A stretch of 20,661 nt of DNA from an uncultured Clostridia bacterium (GTDB lineage Bacteria > Bacillota > Clostridia > Oscillospirales > Ruminococcaceae). Position 1 is the stretch's first letter; each line of letters begins with the position of its first letter. A program made the translations under genes and the position numbers. The notes under the pieces are model-generated. The model did not search any database and was not told where the DNA came from. It was given only the letters and a program-made list of their open reading frames with translations. Below, piece by piece: positions 1 through 7,613 of this stretch. The stretch covers positions 1-20,661 of the forward strand of contig CALERQ010000025.1 in NCBI GenBank assembly GCA_937907305.1. The letters run 5' to 3'.

Positions 1-3
1 AGG

Positions 4-33
4 AAAGCCTGCCGTGACCGGCGGGCTTTTTTT
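4..33 (+). terminator. Rho-independent terminator of an upstream gene
   Basis: An 11-bp stem with one G-U pair (4-14 with 19-29) and a TGAC loop is followed by a run of seven T. It ends transcription entering from the left of the window, so the sigma-factor operon beginning at 112 probably has its own promoter. The gene it serves lies outside the window. Confidence 0.85.
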
Positions 34-75
34 ATAAGAGGCTGTCCAAAGGGGAGAAAACACGGTCAATAAGGG

Positions 76-87
76 TGAAGTACTTCA
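76..87. promoter_or_regulatory. Perfect 12-bp palindrome upstream of the sigma gene
   Basis: TGAAGTACTTCA reads the same on both strands and lies about 25 bp upstream of the sigma-factor start codon, between the preceding terminator and the AGGAGG at about 100-104. Flanking GGG/CCC extends the dyad with one bulged base. It could be an operator or an mRNA hairpin in the leader. I could not place convincing -35/-10 elements in this 70-bp gap, so the function is a guess. Confidence 0.3.
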
Positions 88-111
88 ACCCAAACGAAAG
101 GAGGCAGGAGC

Positions 112-672
112 ATGAAGGACGAGGAAATTCTGCGGCTGTACCGCGCGAGAAGCGAAGCGGCACTGACCGAGACCGAGCGGCAGTACGGCGCGCTGTGCGG
201 CACCATCGCCCGAAATATCCTGCGGGACAGGCAGGACGTCGAAGAATGCGTGAATGATACGCTTCACCGCGCGTGGAACAGCATCCCGCCGGAGGAGCCA
301 AGGAGCCTGGCGGCATACCTGGGACGCATTACCCGCAACCTGGCGCTGAACCGGCTGCAAAAGCAGAACCGGCAAAAACGCGGCGGCGGGGAGATGACGC
401 TCATCTGGGAGGAGCTGGGCGAGATGTTGCCCGACCGGGAGACGCCGGAGCAGGGCTGGGAGCGCGCGGCGGTAAAAGCGACGCTGGAGCGCTTTCTGCG
501 CGGGCGGACGGCGGAGGAACGGATTTTATTCCTGCGGCGGTACTGGTGGGCGGAGCCGGTAAAAACGGCGGCCGAACACTGCGGCATCACACCGCGGCGG
601 GCCAGGAGCATACTGGAGCGGCTGCGGCGCGACCTGCGTAATGAGCTGGAAAAGGAGGAGATCACGCTATGA
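112..672 (+). CDS. ECF-like sigma-70 family RNA polymerase sigma factor
   Basis: A 186-residue protein with the two conserved regions of extracytoplasmic-function sigma factors. Region 2 spans about residues 25-85 (YGALCGTIARNIL, then DVEECVNDTLHRAWNSIPP and YLGRITRNLALNRL). Region 4 spans about 122-180 (ERILFLRRYWW, then a helix-turn-helix around TAAEHCGITPRRARSILERL). It would direct RNA polymerase to a small regulon, commonly an envelope-stress regulon in this family. The ATG is preceded by AAAGGAGG at a suitable distance. The stop overlaps the next start as ATGA, so the downstream membrane protein is translationally coupled, which fits a sigma/anti-sigma pair. Family assignment is firm; target promoters and signal are unknown. 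Confidence 0.88.
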   Translation: MKDEEILRLYRARSEAALTETERQYGALCGTIARNILRDRQDVEECVNDTLHRAWNSIPPEEPRSLAAYLGRITRNLALNRLQKQNRQKRGGGEMTLIWEELGEMLPDRETPEQGWERAAVKATLERFLRGRTAEERILFLRRYWWAEPVKTAAEHCGITPRRARSILERLRRDLRNELEKEEITL

Positions 673-1916
673 AGCGGGAGGAACTGTGGGAGCTGCTGGG
701 GGAAATCCCGGCGGAGATGATAGAGGAAGCGAGTATCCCCCGGAAAGGGAACAAGGTACTGTGGCTGCGGCGGGTACTGCCGCTGGCGGCCGCCGTGGTG
801 CTGCTGACCGCAACGGCGGTGGCGGCGGGGAAATACTTTGGCTGGCAGCAGGTGCTGGAGACAAAGCCGGAGGAGATAGCGGAGAGCACCGAGCCGCTGG
901 GCGTGACGGTGAATGCCGAGGACATCACCTTTACGGGGACGGAGGCGCTGGCGGATGAACGGGTGCTGTACCTGCTGTGGGAGATGCGGGCGTCCGCGGC
1001 GATCTTTGATGAGAGAAGCACCGTGGATGGCCGGCTGGACTTTGGTGAGGCGAGCATTGATGTGAGCGGCGGATATGTTTTCTCGGCACAGCCCCCCAAG
1101 GAAAAGAGCAATATTCTGTGCGGCTACATGGTGGCGGACTGGAACGACGCCATGCGGGACAGCACCGCCCACCTGCGGGTGAGCGGGCTGGGACACCTGG
1201 AACGGACAGGGGACACCTTTATAGCAAAGGTGGATATGAAAGCGCTGTGTGACAGCGCTGTGCGTAAGGGGGCAGATCTTGACGAGTGGATCTCGGATTA
1301 CCCGCAGATGATAAGTGACGGTGAGGGCAGCTATGAGGTGCGTAATACCGATGGTGAAGTGGTGCAAACCATTGATATGGCGTACTATGAAGACGGCAGA
1401 CTGTATGTTTTTTCGCGCTATAGGGAGGATTGTCTTGAGCCGGAAAGCCCGCCCCATGGAGCTCTTTGCGACGGTGCGGGGGAGAGCGCGGATAATGTCG
1501 GCGGACATTATGGCTTTTATTATAGCTTGTACTATTATGATGTGGCGGAGGAGGAACTGCCGAACCTGCAATTTATCCAGCCGGGAAGATGGCAGCGGGT
1601 ACCGGATTATGACGCCGAGTGGGAGGTCAGCTTTGATATCCCGCAGACGGTGGAGAGTGTGGAGCTGGAAAGCAAAATAAGCGGTCTGCAAATAGAGTGT
1701 TCGCCTGTTTCATTACAGATAAAGACAGAAAAGAAGACGGAAGACGCAGGTGTTTGTAAGATAATGCTTGATGATGGAAGTATTGTAGAATACAGAAGTG
1801 TTGATGTTATACAGGAAGGCAATTATTCTAACATTATACGAGTTTTTTCTAAATTCATAGATGTAAACAGTGTGAAATCTGTCGAGTACAATGGACAGAT
1901 AGTATATCACAGGTAA
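669..1916 (+). CDS. Membrane-anchored probable anti-sigma factor
   Basis: A 415-residue protein with a short cytoplasmic N-terminus carrying LWELLGEIPAEMIEEA (residues 6-21), one transmembrane helix at about 31-54 (VLPLAAAVVLLTATAVAAG) and a large extracytoplasmic part with no domain I recognise. A short N-terminal segment, one span and an outer sensor, with a 4-nt overlap with an ECF sigma gene, is the usual plan of a cognate anti-sigma factor. That role is inferred from architecture and position; no zinc-binding HxxxCxxC motif is visible. Codon use shifts at about nucleotide 1680: the last 80 or so residues are encoded by clearly AT-richer DNA than the rest, as if the 3' end had been replaced by recombination. 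Confidence 0.65.
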   Translation: MKREELWELLGEIPAEMIEEASIPRKGNKVLWLRRVLPLAAAVVLLTATAVAAGKYFGWQQVLETKPEEIAESTEPLGVTVNAEDITFTGTEALADERVLYLLWEMRASAAIFDERSTVDGRLDFGEASIDVSGGYVFSAQPPKEKSNILCGYMVADWNDAMRDSTAHLRVSGLGHLERTGDTFIAKVDMKALCDSAVRKGADLDEWISDYPQMISDGEGSYEVRNTDGEVVQTIDMAYYEDGRLYVFSRYREDCLEPESPPHGALCDGAGESADNVGGHYGFYYSLYYYDVAEEELPNLQFIQPGRWQRVPDYDAEWEVSFDIPQTVESVELESKISGLQIECSPVSLQIKTEKKTEDAGVCKIMLDDGSIVEYRSVDVIQEGNYSNIIRVFSKFIDVNSVKSVEYNGQIVYHR

Positions 1917-2009
1917 ACACCGAAAAAGTGTGGAGGTGAGACCCGTGCAGAATTAACCGGAAAGTATGTAAAGTAAACAACACAGAAAACGACAAAAAGG
2001 AGAATAAAA

Positions 2010-2540
2010 ATGAAGAAAGTAATTGCTCTTATCATGGCTGCTCTTTTCTGCCTGACCTGTATTGCTTATGCAGATGATACCGCAAGGAGGCAACCTGCAA
2101 TCGAAATTTACGACTTTGATGGAAACCGTGTAGAAAACCCCGATTGGGATAACCTGTGGCAGTATGGCGCAGTATTTGATGCCAATGGCAACAGAGTTCC
2201 GCAGACAAGGGGCGATTATGTAAATAGTGAAAAAACTCTTGAAACCGGATGTTATTGGCGGTCTTATCAGTATTATATAAGTGATGGGACCGTTATTAAG
2301 TATGGCGGCAGCTGTTCTCAATCTGGAATTTCGGTCATTGTTGAAAAAGCAGAAACGATTGGCGGGAACAGAGAGGCAAATTATGGAGACTTGAGCCAGA
2401 AGTTGACCGCCGGAGGGAAATACTGGCAGATTAGTTCGGCGAATATTTTCGTTCAAGGCAAAGAACTACGCTATGTTGATTTTATGTATGTGAACGATGC
2501 CCCAGGTACACTTACTTTTAAAGTCCACATTTCGACCTAA
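2010..2540 (+). CDS. Secreted small protein of unknown function
   Basis: A 176-residue protein with a clear Sec signal peptide (MKKVIALIMAALFCLTCIAYA, probable cleavage after residue 21 before DDTARR), leaving a soluble export of about 155 residues. It has no transmembrane segment afterwards, no lipobox at the cleavage site and no sorting signal. The mature part is rich in aromatic and Tyr/Gly residues (YWRSYQYYISDGTVIKYGG) and has two cysteines that could pair. I do not recognise a family. The start is supported by AAGGAG seven bases upstream. The coding DNA is AT-rich like the tail of the preceding gene and unlike the remainder of the window, suggesting joint acquisition. It may belong to the sigma operon or its regulon. 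Confidence 0.6.
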   Translation: MKKVIALIMAALFCLTCIAYADDTARRQPAIEIYDFDGNRVENPDWDNLWQYGAVFDANGNRVPQTRGDYVNSEKTLETGCYWRSYQYYISDGTVIKYGGSCSQSGISVIVEKAETIGGNREANYGDLSQKLTAGGKYWQISSANIFVQGKELRYVDFMYVNDAPGTLTFKVHIST

Positions 2541-2549
2541 ATAAAACAC

Positions 2550-2576
2550 CCCCCGACCGTTTCGGTCGGGGGTAAT
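2550..2576. terminator. Shared terminator between convergent genes
   Basis: A 10-bp perfect GC-rich stem (2550-2559 with 2563-2572) with a TTT loop lies between the convergent secreted-protein gene and the peptidase gene. T-rich sequence follows on both strands: TAATTTTA on plus, and GTGTTTTATTT on minus. It can therefore end both transcripts. Confidence 0.85.
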
Positions 2577-2593
2577 TTTATGGTGACATGGGT

Positions 2594-4030
2594 TCAGCAC
2601 TGACTCATCAGGCGGATGTAGAATTCCACTGCGCGGCCGATGACCTCGGTGCGGATGCGCTCGTTGTTGCCGTGGATGGTGCTGCGTTCCTCGGCGGTGA
2701 GATCCATGGCGGAGAAGCGGTAAACATGGTTGCTGACGGGCCCGTAATGGCGGCTGTCGCTGCACTGCACCATCAGGTATGGGGAGACAAGGGAGCCCTG
2801 CCAGGTGCCCGCCACGGCGGAAGCGACCTTATCCCACGCGGGGCAGTCGGTCTCGCTGATGGGGCTGGGGTTCATACCCTCGACGCAGCGGAGCTTGACG
2901 GCGTCATTGCCGATGACCCCACGGATATACTCCATGGCGCTCTCCATGGTATCGGCGGGATTAAGGCGCATATTGCTGACCATGCTGGCACTGGGCGGAA
3001 TGACATTGCTGGCCTTGCTGCCCTGCATCTGGGTAAAGGCGACAGTGGTGCGCATCAGGGCATTCAGTTCGCCGCCCTGCTTTTTGCACAGGTTATCCAG
3101 AATACCGCCAAACAGCCACAGGTTGGCGAAGATCATACGGTAAAGGAAGGTGGAGTGGCGGCCGAGGGTATCGAACATCTTGGCCGCCGGGGCGGTGATG
3201 TGCATGGGGAAAGGATGATTTTCCACCTTGCAGCAGGCATCGGCCAGCACGCCCACCGGGGTGTGGGGCTTGGGGGCGGAGGCGTGACCGCCGGCGGAAG
3301 AAACGCTGTATTCCAGGTTCATCATGCCCTTTTCGGCAATGCCGATGAGGGCGCAGGGCTGTTTGACGCCGGGGAAGACATCTTCGACCACCGCGCCGCC
3401 TTCATCCACCACCAGCTGGATATTGATATGGTGCTCCTGGAACCAGTGGACGATATTGGTGGCGCCGGGGCCGTTGATCTCCTCCTGACCGGAGAAGGCG
3501 AAGTAAACATCCTGCTCCGGCTGGAAGCCCTGGGCAATAAGATGATCGGCGGCAGTCAGCACGCCGTTAAAGGTGACTTTGGTATCCAGGGCGCCGCGGC
3601 CCCACAGCACGCCGTCCTCGATGATGCCCTCGAACGGAGGCTTTTTCCAGTTTTCTTCCTCCACCGGGACGACATCAAAGTGGGCCATCATGACGGAAGC
3701 TTCGTCGTGGGCTTTGCCCGCCCAGTAGAACAGCAGGCCACGATCCGGCAGACGGGTGAGGGTGCATTTTTCAAAGACATGGGGGTACAGCTCCGGCAGC
3801 AGGGCGATGAGCTTTTCAAACTCGGCGGGGTTTTCCTTGGAAGCATCGGCGTAGCTGACGGTACGGCAGCGGATGAGCTGCTGAAGATTGGTTACGGCGG
3901 CCTCCCGGTCAAATTCGACGGGGGCGTAGGTTTTGGCGGCTTCGGCCTTGGGGCGGAACGCCGCGGTGCGCAGCAGCACTACAGCCAGCAGCAGGACGAG
4001 AACGGCCAATATGATATACAGAACGATCAT
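2594..4030 (-). CDS. Membrane-anchored M20 family metallopeptidase (carboxypeptidase S-like)
   Basis: A 478-residue di-zinc peptidase or amidohydrolase. An N-terminal hydrophobic helix (residues 2-20) anchors it or serves as an uncleaved signal. M20 motifs appear in order: AHFDVVP (H117, D119), GRGALDTK (D149, the bridging aspartate), GQEEINGPG (E183/E184, catalytic base and ligand), VVDEGG (D209) and the C-terminal STIHGNNE (H453). The inserted dimerisation domain lies at about 230-360. The start is fixed by AAGGAGG upstream of the ATG. Overall layout resembles carboxypeptidase S/PM20D1-type enzymes, which cleave peptides or N-acyl amino acids; the substrate cannot be read from the sequence. 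It is the last gene of an operon behind two membrane proteins, 32 bp from the preceding one, suggesting it processes what they transport. Confidence 0.9.
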   Translation of the reverse strand: MIVLYIILAVLVLLLAVVLLRTAAFRPKAEAAKTYAPVEFDREAAVTNLQQLIRCRTVSYADASKENPAEFEKLIALLPELYPHVFEKCTLTRLPDRGLLFYWAGKAHDEASVMMAHFDVVPVEEENWKKPPFEGIIEDGVLWGRGALDTKVTFNGVLTAADHLIAQGFQPEQDVYFAFSGQEEINGPGATNIVHWFQEHHINIQLVVDEGGAVVEDVFPGVKQPCALIGIAEKGMMNLEYSVSSAGGHASAPKPHTPVGVLADACCKVENHPFPMHITAPAAKMFDTLGRHSTFLYRMIFANLWLFGGILDNLCKKQGGELNALMRTTVAFTQMQGSKASNVIPPSASMVSNMRLNPADTMESAMEYIRGVIGNDAVKLRCVEGMNPSPISETDCPAWDKVASAVAGTWQGSLVSPYLMVQCSDSRHYGPVSNHVYRFSAMDLTAEERSTIHGNNERIRTEVIGRAVEFYIRLMSQC

Positions 4031-4062
4031 GACAGAAAACCTCCTTGCAGTATTTTATGGGA

Positions 4063-4731
4063 TCACAGGATCCCCTTTTTATACAGGATGCGGGCCACCC
4101 CCACAGTGAACAGCACGCTGACCGGCACCATGATGCCGACGGTGCTGGAATTGAGGGCCGGGACAAAGATGAACAGCACCAGCATCAGGCAGATGGGGGC
4201 GATGGAAAGCTTGGTGTTCTTCGAGATGAATACGACGCCCAGGCCGCCGAACAGGGCGGGCAGGATCTGCGCGAAGGCGGGGGCCAGGGCGGGGCTTTCC
4301 AGCACCGGGGTAAGCGGGATGATGAGAATGACGCCCAGAATGATGATAACGGTGGTAACGATGCTGGAAACGGCAATGGCTACGGTGGAGACAATCTCGC
4401 CTTCTTCACTATTGGCCTTGACATCAGCCTGCTCCAGGGCATTCAGGGCGCAGGGGAGCTTGAGATTGCTGATATTGCCGGTGACGAAGGAGAGGTAGCT
4501 GCCGCCTGCGCCCAGCATGGGCACATAGGTCAGCGTTTCGATAAATCCGACCGCCCAGTACATGGGGGCGGTGGCGATGAGGCCCATCAGGAGGCCCTTG
4601 CCATCGGCGGGGGCGTGGAAGATGATAGAGACGGCGGCGGGGAACATCAGCAGCAGAACCATCATCGAAAGGTTCCAGATGCGGCCGTAGTGGTGGACAG
4701 AATCCATATAGGTCATATTTGCTTTTTTCAT
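4063..4731 (-). CDS. Multi-span membrane protein, putative transporter half
   Basis: A 222-residue integral membrane protein with about five or six hydrophobic spans: roughly residues 21-41 (LSMMVLLLMFPAAVSIIF), 47-75, 115-145, 155-172, 174-195 and 198-215. A hydrophilic stretch at about 92-112 (ALNALEQADVKANSEEGE) lies between spans. I recognise no named family. It sits 19 bp after the DUF5058-type gene and 32 bp before the M20 peptidase, each with its own AGGAGG. The size match and tight pairing with another polytopic protein suggest a two-subunit permease or channel, with the peptidase acting on the substrate. This is inference; no ATPase or binding protein is nearby. Confidence 0.6.
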   Translation of the reverse strand: MKKANMTYMDSVHHYGRIWNLSMMVLLLMFPAAVSIIFHAPADGKGLLMGLIATAPMYWAVGFIETLTYVPMLGAGGSYLSFVTGNISNLKLPCALNALEQADVKANSEEGEIVSTVAIAVSSIVTTVIIILGVILIIPLTPVLESPALAPAFAQILPALFGGLGVVFISKNTKLSIAPICLMLVLFIFVPALNSSTVGIMVPVSVLFTVGVARILYKKGIL

Positions 4732-4750
4732 GGTGTGATCCTCCTTTCCC

Positions 4751-5488
4751 TTAGGACAGCCAGCCGGTGATGGGAATGGCGGAGGCCATGCCGAGAATGA
4801 GACTCATCGGCAGGGCGTAATCGCCCACCCAGCGCCAGCCGGTCTTTTTCATGATAAGGCCGCACAGCGCCATAATGACGGCGGAAACGACCATGACGCA
4901 TACCGGGATAAGACCGGAGGGATCGCCGTGGAAGATGGTGCCGAAATCGCAGAACACATAGCCGAGGAACGCGGCGATCATACCGATGAAAAGGGCGGAG
5001 GAGAGGATATCGCCCCAGCGCTTATCACGGTTTTCTATCTTGGTCATGCCGCCCTGCAGCTTTTTGCCGATGAGCGGCACCAGCCAGATGCCCAGCATAA
5101 TGCTGATGGTCATGACCCAGGCGATGGTGACATACTGGGAAGCGGTAAGGGAGGAAACCTGTCCGAAGGTGAGGCCCATGGCGCTTTCGGCATTGGTGGC
5201 GGCGATGGTCTCGTAGGAGAGGGAGCCGACCACCGAAAGGCGCAGCCAGGGCAGCGGCAGGCCGAGGTCCTTGGAGAGGGTGATGACGCTGATGACGATG
5301 GCGACGGCCGGGGCGATGGTGAAAACACCGGCGGTGACCATGGTCTTGCGCAGCTTCTGCTGGTCCATGCCGATCTCCTTACTGCGGCGGACGGCCCGCA
5401 CCAGGAAGAACACCGACTGCGCCAGCACGGCCAGGATGATAACACCGGCCAGTACGAACAAAATGGGGCTATTGACGGAAAAATTCAC
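4751..5488 (-). CDS. DUF5058-like integral membrane protein
   Basis: A 245-residue polytopic protein that resembles DUF5058 family members as I remember them: an N-terminal span (SPILFVLAGVIILAVLAQSVFFL), a KLRKTMVTAGVFTIAPAVAIVIS span, then PWLRLSVVGSLSYE, a soluble loop, and three further spans ending near GWLS. No biochemical function is established for the family to my knowledge. Start choice: the frame opens with GTG at 5486-5488, with GGAG nine bases upstream. An ATG at 5490-5492 lies nearer the same ribosome binding site but reads a seven-codon frame (MCEFFRQ) before a stop. First gene of the operon with the second membrane protein and the M20 peptidase; the promoter is at 5597-5605. 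Confidence 0.65.
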   Translation of the reverse strand: MNFSVNSPILFVLAGVIILAVLAQSVFFLVRAVRRSKEIGMDQQKLRKTMVTAGVFTIAPAVAIVISVITLSKDLGLPLPWLRLSVVGSLSYETIAATNAESAMGLTFGQVSSLTASQYVTIAWVMTISIMLGIWLVPLIGKKLQGGMTKIENRDKRWGDILSSALFIGMIAAFLGYVFCDFGTIFHGDPSGLIPVCVMVVSAVIMALCGLIMKKTGWRWVGDYALPMSLILGMASAIPITGWLS

Positions 5489-5518
5489 ACATTGTCACTC
5501 CTTTGCAGAGATTTGACA

Positions 5519-5584
5519 GGGGCGTACCGGAGCGGGGGAGGGCTGCCCGGAGGAGCTGGCCCGACCGTAGCGGAGGGACGCCCC
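5519..5584. repeat. GC-rich leader element, possible degenerate cloverleaf repeat
   Basis: GGGGCGTACC at 5519-5528 pairs nine out of ten with GGGACGCCCC at 5575-5584. The 46 bp inside is GC-rich but folds only into short imperfect hairpins, unlike the three regular copies elsewhere. It lies between the extended -10 of the DUF5058 operon (5597-5605) and its ribosome binding site, so it should be part of the 5' untranslated leader. Relationship to the cloverleaf family rests on position, outer stem and composition only. Confidence 0.4.
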
Positions 5585-5596
5585 CTATAATGCAAT

Positions 5597-5605
5597 ATTT
5601 TAGCA
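5597..5605 (-). promoter_or_regulatory. Extended -10 promoter of the membrane protein/M20 operon
   Basis: On the minus strand TGC-TAAAAT forms an extended -10 element (TAAAAT complementary to 5597-5602, TGC to 5603-5605). The -35 position holds only a weak TT-rich match, normal for extended -10 promoters. Transcription would begin near 5590 and give a GC-rich leader of about 100 nt before the GTG start at 5488. Confidence 0.5.
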
Positions 5606-5700
5606 CATAAAAGGGCGAAAGGGAAGACAATGTTTACAGGAGATAGGCATTTGTTTTTGGAGGAGGTACACAAATGAGAATACGGCAAGGTGGGGGGGAG

Positions 5701-5785
5701 AGGCGCCCGCAGGGCGTTCCGGCGCAGCCGGAACCGGCGGCGGAGCCGCCGAGACCGCCGCAGGCGGTCTGCCCTGCGGGCGCCT
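5701..5785. repeat. Perfect 85-bp cloverleaf repeat, copy 1
   Basis: Every base except the three loops is paired. The outer stem is 15 bp (5701-5715 with 5771-5785). Inside are three adjoining hairpins: 5716-5734 (8 bp, loop GCA), 5735-5751 (7 bp, loop GGA) and 5752-5770 (8 bp, loop GCA). There are no unpaired junction bases, so the element could form a four-way junction as RNA or extruded DNA. It lies between the adenine deaminase terminator and the divergent leader sequence at 5641-5690. Function unknown; architecture is shared with 8225-8309 and 15005-15100. Confidence 0.85.
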
Positions 5786-5813
5786 GCCATACCCACTGCA
5801 AAAGCCGGCCCAG

Positions 5814-5854
5814 AAAGAAAAAACCGTGCCCGCCCCGCTGGGGGAAGGACACGG
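5814..5854 (-). terminator. Terminator of the Nudix-adenine deaminase operon
   Basis: On the minus strand, 15 nt after the deaminase stop, CCGTGTCC pairs with GGGCACGG (plus positions 5847-5854 and 5823-5830, one G-U) with an inner CCCC/GGGG pairing. The stem is followed by TTTTTTCTTT. A standard Rho-independent terminator for the operon. Confidence 0.8.
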
Positions 5855-5868
5855 CTCTGCAAGAAAAA

Positions 5869-7596
5869 TCAGATGTATTTCCACTGTTCCACATCAAAGA
5901 CCCCGTGGGTGGTGATCTTGAGGGCGGGAATGACCGGCAGACTCATAAAGGAGAGGGTCATAAAGGGATCAATGCCGGGGGAAACGCCCATGCGGTGGGC
6001 GGCGGCCTTGGCCCGCTCCAGCAGGTCGTTGACCTCCTCCAGCGGGGCGTCGCTCATCAGGCCCGCCACCGGCAGCGGCAGCTCAGCGATGACCTTGCCC
6101 TCATGCACGACCACGGCACCGCCCTGCATTTCGGCAATGCGGTTGATGGCAAAGGCCAGGTCTTTATCATCGGCGCCCACGGCGATGATATTGTGGGAAT
6201 CGTGGGCAAAGCTGGTGGCCACGGCGCCCTGCCGCAGGCCGTAACCTTTAATGTATCCCAGCCCGATGTGCCCGGTGCCATGGTGGCGCTCCGCTACGGC
6301 AATTTTCAGAATATCATGGGTGGGATCGGGGGCAGCCGCCCGGCCAAGGTTCTGGGTGATGATCTCGCCCGGGACGATGCCGATGACCGGCAGATCCCCG
6401 GCGGCCAGCTGCTGCGGCGTGACCGGCGCGATGCGGAAGGTCTCGTGCGCGCGGCGGGAAAGGCTGGGCTCTACCGCAGGCGCGTCAAAGGGAAGGACCT
6501 CGCCATCCGCAAAGACACAGCGGCCGCGCTTATACACCTCCTGGATATTGAAGTGACGGAAGTTATCAAAGACCACCAGGTCGGCCAGGTAACCGGGGGC
6601 GATGGCGCCTTTGTTGTTCATCAGGAAATAGCGGGCCGCCTGGTGGCTGGCCGCCTTGATGGCGATGATGGGATCGACGCCGCAGGCAATGGCCTCCCGG
6701 ATGATGTAATCGATATGGCCGCCCTGCAAAAGGTCAAGGGGGTGTTTATCATCGGTGGCGAACATGCAGCGGGAGTAGTACTGCTGATTGAGCAGCGGCA
6801 GGAGTGCCCGCAGGTTGTGGGCAGCGGTACCTTCCCGTATCATGATGAACTGGCCGAGCTGCAGCTTTTCCAGCGCGTTCTGGTAGGTGCTGCACTCGTG
6901 GTCGGAATAGACGCCGGCGGCAATATAGGCGTTGAGGTCGGCACCGGAGAGATCGGGGGCGTGGCCGTCAATCTTTTTGTGGTGGGCCTGACTGGCCAGG
7001 ATTTTGCTGATGACTGCCGGGTCGCCATTGATGACGCCGACATAGTTCATCATTTCCGCCAGCCCAAGAACTCTGGGGTGGTCATACAGGTCATCGATGG
7101 CCTGGTAATCCAGCGTGTAGCCGCTTTCATCCAACGGTGTGGCGGGCACGCAGCTGGGCAGCATAAAGTGAACATCCACCGGCAGGCCCTCGGTGGCCTC
7201 CAGCATATAGCGGATGCCATCCACTCCCATGACATTGGCGATCTCGTGCGGATCGGTGATGACGGTGGTGGTGCCATGACGGATGACCGCCCGGGCAAAC
7301 TCGGCAGGGGAGACCAGGCTGCTTTCCAGGTGGATATGGGCATCGATGAGGCCGGGACAGACAAAACTGCCGGAAACATCCACCTCTTTGCGGCCGCGGT
7401 AGCTGCCAATGCCGGCGATGAGACCATCGGAAACAGCGATATCCCCATGACAGAAATCATTGCTGAACACATTGAGATAGGTGGCGTTTTTGAATACGAT
7501 ATCGGCCGGTTCCTCTCCGTGCGCCACGCGGATCAGGCGGAGCTTGCGCTCCAGTTTGCGCTCCACACACTGGGCGGTGGTTTCATGCGGCTTCAT
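5869..7596 (-). CDS. ade: Adenine deaminase
   Basis: A 575-residue cytosolic amidohydrolase converting adenine to hypoxanthine and ammonia in purine salvage. Motifs in order: PGLIDAHIHLESS (H87, H89 metal ligands), TDPHE (115-118), the MMNYVGVI segment (182-189), DGHAPDLSG (210-218), YSDHE (230-234) and the FATDDKHP metal/catalytic segment (279-286). A C-terminal domain with the conserved HNIIAVGADDKDL and GGAVVVHEGKV motifs of bacterial adenine deaminases follows. Length matches the usual 570-600 residues. The ATG is preceded by AAGGAGGGA. It starts 17 bp after the Nudix gene, so the two form one operon ending at 5814-5854. Confidence in the family is high; no motif is missing. Confidence 0.95.
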   Translation of the reverse strand: MKPHETTAQCVERKLERKLRLIRVAHGEEPADIVFKNATYLNVFSNDFCHGDIAVSDGLIAGIGSYRGRKEVDVSGSFVCPGLIDAHIHLESSLVSPAEFARAVIRHGTTTVITDPHEIANVMGVDGIRYMLEATEGLPVDVHFMLPSCVPATPLDESGYTLDYQAIDDLYDHPRVLGLAEMMNYVGVINGDPAVISKILASQAHHKKIDGHAPDLSGADLNAYIAAGVYSDHECSTYQNALEKLQLGQFIMIREGTAAHNLRALLPLLNQQYYSRCMFATDDKHPLDLLQGGHIDYIIREAIACGVDPIIAIKAASHQAARYFLMNNKGAIAPGYLADLVVFDNFRHFNIQEVYKRGRCVFADGEVLPFDAPAVEPSLSRRAHETFRIAPVTPQQLAAGDLPVIGIVPGEIITQNLGRAAAPDPTHDILKIAVAERHHGTGHIGLGYIKGYGLRQGAVATSFAHDSHNIIAVGADDKDLAFAINRIAEMQGGAVVVHEGKVIAELPLPVAGLMSDAPLEEVNDLLERAKAAAHRMGVSPGIDPFMTLSFMSLPVIPALKITTHGVFDVEQWKYI

Positions 7597-7613
7597 GGCA
7601 GTCCCTCCTTTTA

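Noticed and set aside
1933..1957. GGAGGTGAG followed by GTG and a three-codon frame before the secreted-protein gene
   Set aside because: Too short to be meaningful; most likely a chance match or the remnant of a lost start.
2588..4498. Plus-strand open frame of 636 codons opposite the M20 peptidase and membrane protein
   Set aside because: Antisense shadow spanning two real minus-strand genes, without ribosome binding site or domain.
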